Below, piece after piece: positions 58,128 through 64,000 of a stretch of DNA of 64,000 nt. The notes beneath the pieces are model-generated. The model was not told where the DNA came from. It worked only from the letters and a program-made list of their open reading frames with translations, and ran no database searches. Each line of letters opens with the position of its first letter. Within the stretch, counting starts at the first letter, position 1. The stretch is from the NCBI RefSeq assembly GCF_023074055.1, contig NZ_JADPKR010000078.1:62001-126000 (forward strand). Direction: 5' to 3'. This stretch comes from Bradyrhizobium sp. 141 (lineage in GTDB: Bacteria > Pseudomonadota > Alphaproteobacteria > Rhizobiales > Xanthobacteraceae). The position numbers were made by a program, and so were the translations under genes.

Positions 58128-58715
58128 ATGACTGCTTTTCGGAAGCCACAGATTGCCCTCACCTCGAAAGCCGCTCCGTTCGTGATCCGTGCGGAACGTG
58201 CTGCCGACGTCGCAACGCGTGAAGCGCTGCTCGATGCCTGCTTTGGCGAGAACCGCCATGGCCGCACCTGCCAGCGCCTGCGCGACGGACGTGCACCCGC
58301 CACAGGCCTGGCCCTGTCGGCGGTGCGCGAGGGCAAGCTCGTGGGAACCGTGCGGCTGTGGCACGTCAGCGCCGGAGGCAGGCCCGCTCTGGTCCTCGGA
58401 CCGCTGGCGGTCGACCCTGCCTGCCGCGAGCTCGGGATCGGCGCCGCGCTGATGAATCAAGCGCTGGCCGCCGCCCGGGCGCGCGGGCATGGCGCCGTGA
58501 TCCTGCTCGGCGATGCCCCCTATTACGCCCGCTTCGGCTTCTCGGGCGAGAAGACCGGCGCGCTGTCGCTGCCCGGCCCGTTCGAACGCGACCGCCTGCT
58601 GGCGATCGAATTCCAGGCGGGTGCGCTTTGTGGAGCCGAGGGGATGATCGTCCCGACCGGCACGCCCCTATCCAAACGGAGGGTAGTTCGCGCCCTCCAT
58701 GCGCACGCGGCCTAA
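58128..58715 (+). CDS. GNAT-family N-acetyltransferase
   Basis: A 195-residue acetyltransferase fold. The acetyl-CoA site is LGPLAVDPACRELGIGAALMNQALAAAR, followed by AVILLGDAPYYARFGF, typical for the YhbS-like GNAT group. Acceptor unknown. It lies between ornithine decarboxylase and homospermidine synthase genes in the same direction, which makes a polyamine acceptor possible but unproven. Confidence 0.86.
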   Translation: MTAFRKPQIALTSKAAPFVIRAERAADVATREALLDACFGENRHGRTCQRLRDGRAPATGLALSAVREGKLVGTVRLWHVSAGGRPALVLGPLAVDPACRELGIGAALMNQALAAARARGHGAVILLGDAPYYARFGFSGEKTGALSLPGPFERDRLLAIEFQAGALCGAEGMIVPTGTPLSKRRVVRALHAHAA

Positions 58716-58862
58716 GGTCTTGCCATGACGGCGACGACCGAAGCCGCGTAAAGCGGCAACGCCCGGCTGCGCCTGCGCGTATCTCTGTCCTTTGGGGTTG
58801 CGTGAGGCCCGGAAACGCCCTTTAACCCCCGCGAAACATCCCCTTCAGTCGAGGCCCAAGCC

Positions 58863-59252
58863 ATGTCCCGTCGCCTGATTTCTACGGGCTCCCCGTTCGA
58901 GAAGACCGCCGGCTACAGCCGTGCCGTGATCGACGGCGAGTTCGCCTTCGTCGCGGGAACCACGGGCTATGACTACGCCACGATGACGATGCCGGCCGAT
59001 GTCACGAGCCAGTCACGCAACTGCTTCAAGACCATCGAAGCTGCCCTGAAGGAGGGCGGTTTCGAGATGGCCGACATCGTCCGCGTGACCTACTACCTCG
59101 CCGACATCAAAGATGCAGACGCGCATTTCGCCGTCTGCGGCGAAGTCCTCGGCGACATCCGCCCGGCCGCAACGCTTCTCGTCGTCTCGGCGCTCTACAA
59201 GCCCGAGATGAAGGTCGAGATCGAAGCCACCGCCAAGCGCCGCAGCGCCTGA
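58863..59252 (+). CDS. RidA-family protein in the polyamine locus
   Basis: A 129-residue RidA protein (SPFEKTAGYSRAVIDGEFAFVAGTTGYDY ... VRVTYYLADIKDADAHF ... RPAATLLVVSALYKPEMKVEIEA). The Arg in RPAATLL matches the catalytic Arg of RidA enamine/imine hydrolases. It is 49 bases before homospermidine synthase. That enzyme works through imine intermediates, so a protective or accessory role is plausible. Confidence 0.87.
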   Translation: MSRRLISTGSPFEKTAGYSRAVIDGEFAFVAGTTGYDYATMTMPADVTSQSRNCFKTIEAALKEGGFEMADIVRVTYYLADIKDADAHFAVCGEVLGDIRPAATLLVVSALYKPEMKVEIEATAKRRSA

Positions 59253-59301
59253 TCCACCCCCTCACCCTTTGTCCGCCAGAACGTTTCGGAGAAACCATCC
59301 C

Positions 59302-60744
59302 ATGAGTCCCGCCTCGCAGATCTACGCGAAGATCACCGGTCCCATCGTCATGGTCGGCTTCGGCTCCATCGGCAAAGGCACGTTGCCCCTGATCGAGCGG
59401 CATCTCGATTACGACAAGTCGCGCGTCACCGTGATCGATCCCAAGGACGAGGGCCGCAAGGCGCATTGCGAGAAGCACAATGTCCGCTTCGTCCAGAAGG
59501 CCGTGACCAAAGACAATTATCGGGAGTTGCTGACCCCGCTGCTCACCGAAGGCGGCGGCCAGGGTTTTTGCGTCAATCTCTCGGTTGATACCGGCTCCAC
59601 CGACATCATGGAGCTCTGCAACGAGCTCGGTGCGCTCTACATCGACACCGTCAACGAGCCCTGGCTCGGCTTCTATTTCGATTCCTCGAAGGGTCCGGAA
59701 GCGCGCTCCAACTACGCGCTTCGCGAAGCGACGCTGGCCGCCAAGCGGGCGCGCCAAGCGGGCTCGACGACGGCCGTCTCCTGTTGCGGCGCCAATCCCG
59801 GCATGGTCTCCTTTTTCGTCAAGCAGGCGCTGCTGAATGTTGCCGCTGATCTGAAGCTCAATGCGCCCAAGCCGAAGACCAAGGCCGAATGGGCCGACCT
59901 GATGCGGCAAGCTGGCATCAAGGGCATCCACATCGCCGAACGCGACACCCAGCGCTCCAAGAAGCCGAAGGAGCCGGATGTCTTCGTCAACACCTGGTCG
60001 GTGGAAGGCTTCCTGTCGGAAGGCGTGCAGCCGTCCGAGCTCGGCTGGGGCACTCACGAAAAATGGATGCCCGAGAATGCGCGGACCCACGAGGCCGGCT
60101 GCGGCGCCGCCATCTATCTGATGCAGCCCGGCGCCAACACGCGCGTGCGCACCTGGTGCCCGACCCGCGGCGCGCAATATGGCTTCCTCGTCACCCACAA
60201 CGAGTCGATCTCGATCGCCGACTATTTCACGGTGCGTGACGCAGCGGGTACGGCGGTCTATCGGCCGACCTGCCACTACGCCTATCATCCGGCCGACGAT
60301 GCCGTGCTGTCGCTGCATGAAATGTTCGGCCGCGCCGCCAAGATGCAGGAAAAGCACCACATCCTCGATGAGAACGAGATCGTCGACGGCATCGACGAGC
60401 TCGGCGTGCTGCTGTTCGGCCACGACAACAATGCCTATTGGTACGGCTCGCAGCTCTCCATCGAGGAGACCCGCAAGCTCGCCCCCTACCAGAACGCCAC
60501 CGGCCTGCAAGTGACCTCCGCCGTGCTCGGCGGCATGGTGTGGGCGCTGGAGAACCCGAACGAAGGCATCGTCGAAGCCGACGAGATGGATTTCGATCGT
60601 CTCCTGGAAATCCAGCTACCCTATCTCGGCCCGGTGAAGGGCTTTTATACCGACTGGACGCCTCTGACGGATCGTCCCGGCCTGTTTCCGGAAGACATCG
60701 ACACGTCTGATCCGTGGCAGTTCAAGAACATCCTGGTGCGGTGA
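59302..60744 (+). CDS. hss: Homospermidine synthase
   Basis: A 480-residue NAD-dependent enzyme that joins two putrescine units (or putrescine and spermidine) to make sym-homospermidine, the main polyamine of rhizobia. The Rossmann motif is VMVGFGSIGKGTLP. The active-site region includes DTVNEPWLGFY, CCGANPGMVS and the C-terminal GLQVTSAVLGGMVWALENPN. The length matches bacterial HSS. The ATG is at 59302, after CGGAGAAA; 11 upstream in-frame codons are not conserved. Confidence 0.95.
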   Translation: MSPASQIYAKITGPIVMVGFGSIGKGTLPLIERHLDYDKSRVTVIDPKDEGRKAHCEKHNVRFVQKAVTKDNYRELLTPLLTEGGGQGFCVNLSVDTGSTDIMELCNELGALYIDTVNEPWLGFYFDSSKGPEARSNYALREATLAAKRARQAGSTTAVSCCGANPGMVSFFVKQALLNVAADLKLNAPKPKTKAEWADLMRQAGIKGIHIAERDTQRSKKPKEPDVFVNTWSVEGFLSEGVQPSELGWGTHEKWMPENARTHEAGCGAAIYLMQPGANTRVRTWCPTRGAQYGFLVTHNESISIADYFTVRDAAGTAVYRPTCHYAYHPADDAVLSLHEMFGRAAKMQEKHHILDENEIVDGIDELGVLLFGHDNNAYWYGSQLSIEETRKLAPYQNATGLQVTSAVLGGMVWALENPNEGIVEADEMDFDRLLEIQLPYLGPVKGFYTDWTPLTDRPGLFPEDIDTSDPWQFKNILVR

Positions 60745-60751
60745 GCTGAGC

Positions 60752-60880
60752 CGTCATGCCCGGGCTTGTCCCGCCTGCGCGGCCGAAGCCGCTTCGGCGA
60801 GGCGAAGGCCCGGGCATCCACGAACTCTGTTTTCTGCAGCTCCAAGAACGTGGATGGCCGGGACAAGCCCGGCCATGACG
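60752..60880. repeat. Intergenic palindromic repeat, family A (long version)
   Basis: Third copy, beginning CGTCATGCCCGGG and ending GGCCATGACG, with an added inner block CGAAGCCGCTTCGGCG not seen in the other two copies. Confidence 0.78.
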
Positions 60881-60897
60881 CTGCAACTAAAAGCTCG

Positions 60898-61230
60898 CTA
60901 CTTCTTCTCGATCGGCGGCGCGATCTTCTCGGCCGGCGCCGGCGGCAGCGCAGGCTTGGTCGCCGCGCCCTGCGTCTGGGAATCGGGCCTTGCTGGCTCG
61001 GGCGCCGGCGTGGTCGGCCGGTCGCCGCCGGGCTTGGATTCCGCGGGCGTCTTGCCCTGATCGTCGGACGGCGTGCCCTGGAGCGGCGGCGTTGCCTGCG
61101 CCAGTTCCATCCGGCTCTGGGCTCGGATTTGCGCCAGCGACATTCCGGACACCACGACGCCTGCTGCGAACAGCGAACAGGCGATCATCAGGTCGCGTTT
61201 CAGTCTGCGCTTGTCATATTGGCCGGGCAT
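60898..61230 (-). CDS. Small membrane-anchored Pro-rich protein
   Basis: About 110 residues. A basic start (MPGQYDKRRLKRDL) precedes one hydrophobic segment (MIACSLFAAGVVVSGMSLA), then a Pro/Ala/Lys/Asp-rich tail. It is likely an inner-membrane protein with a disordered periplasmic tail. No family recognised. It is 91 bases downstream of the mgtC-type gene on the same strand and may share its transcript. Confidence 0.6.
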   Translation of the reverse strand: MPGQYDKRRLKRDLMIACSLFAAGVVVSGMSLAQIRAQSRMELAQATPPLQGTPSDDQGKTPAESKPGGDRPTTPAPEPARPDSQTQGAATKPALPPAPAEKIAPPIEKK

Positions 61231-61321
61231 GTCGATCACCGCCTTTGTCCGCGGGATCAACGAATTGGGCCAGTTGCGGTTCCGTGGCCGGCAAGGCGGG
61301 AACCGAACCAAACCGCCGCGC

Positions 61322-62038
61322 TCAATCCGTCGTGCTGACTTCCCAAGTGGCATGGCGCACGCCGGGCAGGTGCTGGAGATCCGTCGCCACCGCGTTCAGC
61401 TCATTCGGATCAACCGCGGACGCAACCAGCTTTGCGACAATCTCGATCAGATCGTCGCCGGTCTCGACCACGTCGATATCGGCTACCGGATAGTTTGCGC
61501 CCTCGAGCTTCTCGACGAGACGGTCACGCATGTCGGGCAAGGCGTCGGCGGCAACCGCGAGCTTGAAATAATAGGTCGCCTCCAGCGCCTTCTCGTTCAG
61601 TGGGATGCGGTTGATGGCGTTGACCAGCGGACGCAGCATGGTGTTGCCGGCGATGACGAACACGGTCAGCGCGGCCGCCTGCGCGATCATGTCGGCGCCG
61701 GCGCAGGAGCCGACCGCGGCCGAGGCCCATAGCGTCGCTGCGGTGTTGAGCCCACGCACGTCCATGCCCTGCTTCATGATGACGCCGGCGCCGAGGAAGC
61801 CGATGCCGGAGACGACATAGGCAATCACCCGCACCGCGCCATCGGCACCGTCCAGCTGCATGGCGAGATCGACGAAAGCGGCGGCGCCGACCGCGACCAG
61901 CACATTGGTGCGCAGGCCCGCGGTGCGCTGGCGATATTGCCGCTCGGCGCCGATCAGCGTGCCCAGCACAAAGGCCGTGGTCAGGCTGATCAGCGTGTCC
62001 GCGAAGTCAGCAAGCTGGAAGGTCGTCAGAAATCGCAT
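61322..62038 (-). CDS. MgtC/SapB-family membrane protein
   Basis: About 238 residues. The N-terminal half has five membrane helices with the MgtC signature FVLGTLIGAERQYRQRTAGLRTNVLVAVGAA and GFLGAGVIMKQG. The C-terminal half is an ACT-like domain. MgtC proteins aid survival in low magnesium and in hosts, partly by restraining the F-type ATP synthase. The start at MRFLTT is set by homology. Confidence 0.9.
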   Translation of the reverse strand: MRFLTTFQLADFADTLISLTTAFVLGTLIGAERQYRQRTAGLRTNVLVAVGAAAFVDLAMQLDGADGAVRVIAYVVSGIGFLGAGVIMKQGMDVRGLNTAATLWASAAVGSCAGADMIAQAAALTVFVIAGNTMLRPLVNAINRIPLNEKALEATYYFKLAVAADALPDMRDRLVEKLEGANYPVADIDVVETGDDLIEIVAKLVASAVDPNELNAVATDLQHLPGVRHATWEVSTTD

Positions 62039-62051
62039 GAATGTGAGCTGC

Positions 62052-62142
62052 CGTAGGGTGGGCAAAGCGAAGCGTGCCTACGGCTCCCGTCAAAGCAAAA
62101 AGATCGTGGGCACGGCGCAAGGGGGCCTTTGCCCACCCTACG
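62052..62142. repeat. Intergenic palindromic repeat, family G
   Basis: About 91 bases with ends CGTAGGGTGGGCAAAG and CTTTGCCCACCCTACG and inner arms AGCGTGCC and GGGCACGGCG. A typical Bradyrhizobium intergenic palindrome by appearance. Confidence 0.75.
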
Positions 62143-62159
62143 GCCCAAACGATGACAGA

Positions 62160-63179
62160 TTAAAGCTCCAGCAGCCCGCCATCCCCATTTTCGTCCGCAA
62201 ACGCCAGCAGCGTGCCCTTGGCGTTCCAGGCGATCGCGGCCACCGGCGGGGTGCCATTGCGGCGGACCAGTATCTCCGCGCCGTCTTCCAGACGCACCAT
62301 CAGAACGGTGCCGTCGCTGTAGCCGCAGGCCAGAATGTCGTTCTTCGGATGGCAGGCGACCGCCGCCACGCGCGCCTGCAGCGGCGCGAGCATCGCGGGC
62401 TCCTTGCCCATCGGGCCATCCTTGCTGCCGAACGGCCATATGATGACAGTGTCGGCACCCGAGGTCGCCAGTCCCTTGCCGCCCGCGCTCCAGGACATCG
62501 AGCGGACGCGGCCGGGATAGCCGGTCATGCGCATGTGCCTGTTGTCGGCGAGCCGCCAGCCGTGCAGCGCCGGCTCGTGCATCGCAGTGACGAGAAACTT
62601 GTTGTCCGGGCTGAAGGTGACCGCATGATGCGAGCCGGCCCAGGGCAGGAATTCCGCTGATCCTTCCATGTTCGGAAACCACAGCGTCGCGCCGTTGTAA
62701 TGCGTGATCGCAAGCCGCAGGCCCTTCGGCGCAAACGCAAGCCCGCCGACGGTCGTGGGCACCTCCAGCGACTTCTCTTCGGTCTTGCCGCTCTTGACGG
62801 TCGCAATCTTGCCGGCCGACCAGGCGAAGGCGCCGTCGGCATGCAGCGCCACCGCGTCGATCCAGCGCCGCTTCGGATCGGTGGCGAGCAGGGTCACCTC
62901 GCCCTTGGCGTCGAGCGAGACGACCTTGCCGTCGTCGCCGCCCATGACAAGGCGCTTGCCGTCGCAGGCAGTCGAGAGAATGCCGCCACTGTGCACGGCG
63001 ACCGTGGTGATCTCGCCCTTGGCGTCGACGAACGCGACATTCTCCTCGCCGCCGACGAAGGCGGCGCGAGGACCAAGGAAGTGCACCGAGGTCACGGCCA
63101 TGCCCAGCGTAACAGGCTTGACGCGGTCGGTGACGGAGACGATCGAGGCGGAATCGGGAGCCGGCGTAAACTCTTTCAT
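62160..63179 (-). CDS. WD40-repeat protein coupled to CobW GTPase
   Basis: About 339 residues forming a seven-blade-like WD40 propeller; repeats end in elements such as GKVVSLDAKGE, TLWFPNMEG, HGWRLADN, IIWPFGSKDG. It is cytosolic, with no signal peptide. Its ATG overlaps the upstream CobW-family stop as TGATG, so the two proteins are made in fixed proportion and may bind each other. The pair is found together in several alphaproteobacteria, often in zinc-responsive loci; the role of the WD40 protein is unknown. Confidence 0.85.
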   Translation of the reverse strand: MKEFTPAPDSASIVSVTDRVKPVTLGMAVTSVHFLGPRAAFVGGEENVAFVDAKGEITTVAVHSGGILSTACDGKRLVMGGDDGKVVSLDAKGEVTLLATDPKRRWIDAVALHADGAFAWSAGKIATVKSGKTEEKSLEVPTTVGGLAFAPKGLRLAITHYNGATLWFPNMEGSAEFLPWAGSHHAVTFSPDNKFLVTAMHEPALHGWRLADNRHMRMTGYPGRVRSMSWSAGGKGLATSGADTVIIWPFGSKDGPMGKEPAMLAPLQARVAAVACHPKNDILACGYSDGTVLMVRLEDGAEILVRRNGTPPVAAIAWNAKGTLLAFADENGDGGLLEL

Positions 63180-64000
63180 CACGAGACGATGCAGCTCTCG
63201 AAACCTTTGCGGATCGCCTCTTCCGGCAATTCGCGGCCGATGAAGACGAGGCGGCTCTCGCGCGGCTCGCCCTCCTTCCACTTCCGCTGGTGGTTGCCCT
63301 CCAGCATCATGTGGACGCCCTGGAAGACGTAGCGGTCGTCATCGTCGTGGAAGGCGAGGATGCCCTTGGAGCGCAGGATCTTGCCGCCCTCCACCTGCAC
63401 CAGGTTCTGGAGCCAGGGCATGAACACGTTCGGATCGAGCGGCTTGTCGGTCTTGAGCGACAGCGATTGCATGTCCTCGTCGTGATAGTGCTTCAGGCCA
63501 TGGCCGTGATCATGGTGATGATGGTCGTGGCCATGGTGGTGATGATCATGGTCGTGGTCATGATCGTCAGCCTCCAGGAAGTCAGGCTCGATGTCGAGGA
63601 TGCGGTCGAGGTCGAACGCGCCGCGGTCGAGCACGTCGGCCAGGGCCACCGAGCAGCGCTCGGTGCGGTGCAGTTTCGCATAGGGGTTGATGCCCCGGAT
63701 GCGGGCCTCGACCTCGGCAAGCTCGCCCTTGCTGACGAGATCGGTCTTGTTCAGCACGATGACGTCGGCAAAGGCGATCTGGTTCTTGGCCTCGGGCGCA
63801 TCCTTGAGCCGGTCGGACAACCACTTGGCGTCGGCGACCGTCACGACCGCATCGAGGCGGGCGTTCTTCTGCACGTCCTCGTCGACGAAGAAGGTCTGGG
63901 CGACAGGCGCGGGATCGGCAAGGCCGGTGGTCTCGACGATGATGGCGTCGAACTTGCCCTTGCGCTTCATCAGGCCGTCCATGATGCGGACGAGGTCGCC
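63179..64000 (-). CDS. CobW-family metal-chaperone GTPase (partial, continues past window)
   Basis: The C-terminal 273 residues of a COG0523 GTPase; the 5' part with the P-loop lies beyond the right edge. Visible are IIVETTGLADPAPVAQTF (Walker B/switch region), VLNKTDLVSK (NKxD base-recognition motif), and a histidine/aspartate-rich linker of about 40 residues around 63480-63560 (DHDHDHDHHHHGHD-type). The CobW C-terminal domain follows, ending VFIGRELPEEAIRKGFESC. Such proteins deliver zinc or other metals to client enzymes. Its stop is fused to the WD40 gene start. Confidence 0.92.
   Translation of the reverse strand, partial: GDLVRIMDGLMKRKGKFDAIIVETTGLADPAPVAQTFFVDEDVQKNARLDAVVTVADAKWLSDRLKDAPEAKNQIAFADVIVLNKTDLVSKGELAEVEARIRGINPYAKLHRTERCSVALADVLDRGAFDLDRILDIEPDFLEADDHDHDHDHHHHGHDHHHHDHGHGLKHYHDEDMQSLSLKTDKPLDPNVFMPWLQNLVQVEGGKILRSKGILAFHDDDDRYVFQGVHMMLEGNHQRKWKEGEPRESRLVFIGRELPEEAIRKGFESCIVS

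Noticed and set aside
63480..63560. Second CAT/GTG-rich run near the right edge
   Set aside because: It is the His/Asp-rich linker of the CobW-family protein, for the same reason as the NicO run.

Overview
The window looks like chromosomal DNA of a Bradyrhizobium-type alphaproteobacterium. The support is: high GC with strongly GC-ending codons; a small heat-shock gene carrying a sigma-32-like promoter and a ROSE-like RNA thermometer; homospermidine synthase and a long speF-type leader ahead of an ornithine decarboxylase; a CpdR-type receiver; and many short palindromic intergenic repeats of the kind scattered through Bradyrhizobium genomes. Genus assignment is inference from gene content and sequence style, because no database search could be run. 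No phage, plasmid origin, transposase or CRISPR array was seen.

Layout. 0-5.5 kb: a membrane-anchored GH3 glycosidase, then a DUF4153/DUF4173 membrane protein, an OmpR-type regulator and its histidine kinase in a tight operon, with a tiny membrane-protein gene overlapping the kinase end on the other strand. 5.6-9 kb: an AlkB-like dioxygenase, an alpha/beta-hydrolase that has lost its nucleophile serine, and an orphan substrate-binding protein. 9-14.2 kb: a catabolic cassette with milder codon bias (TetR regulator, AMP-dependent acyl-CoA ligase, nitroreductase, and an MHS-type transporter broken by a -1 frameshift). 14.3-21 kb: a mandelate-racemase-like enzyme, RidA, Nudix, secreted lipase, orphan binding protein, ATC hydrolase, DUF488, a TUDOR-type small protein and tRNA-Val(GAC). 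21-30 kb: cpdR, an N-formylglutamate amidohydrolase, a candidate mmgR-type small RNA, hisN, a Bug-type receptor, LysR/TauE, LysE and an adenylate cyclase with TPR-like repeats.

30-36 kb holds a 923-residue membrane protein that appears to join a heme-thiolate-peroxidase-like domain to a RoxA-like di-heme cytochrome, then a lysophospholipase-like hydrolase, hsp20, a secreted hydrolase and a Pro/Ala-rich secreted protein. 36.8-43.2 kb is gltB-gltD (ammonia assimilation), split by a palindromic repeat. 43-51.8 kb: an outer-membrane barrel, a KpsF/KdsD-type sugar-phosphate isomerase, an AhpD-like protein divergent from an HxlR regulator with two perfect operators between them, an SPFH/NfeD pair, an ABC-type binding protein with hemH, and a MAPEG protein. 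51.9-55.8 kb: an M3 peptidase, DUF1007 and a His-rich NicO metal transporter, translationally coupled. 56-60.7 kb: a polyamine locus (leader RNA, ornithine decarboxylase, GNAT, RidA, homospermidine synthase). 60.9-64 kb: a small Pro-rich protein, MgtC, and a WD40 protein coupled to a His-rich CobW GTPase that runs off the right edge.

Themes: nitrogen flow (GltBD, N-formylglutamate hydrolysis, ornithine to putrescine to homospermidine), metal handling (NicO/DUF1007, CobW/WD40, ferrochelatase), and several substrate-binding proteins without adjacent permeases. The least expected items are the peroxidase-like/di-heme membrane fusion, the two candidate RNAs (mmgR-like and speF-like), and natural changes at catalytic residues in the esterase-like and mandelate-racemase-like proteins.
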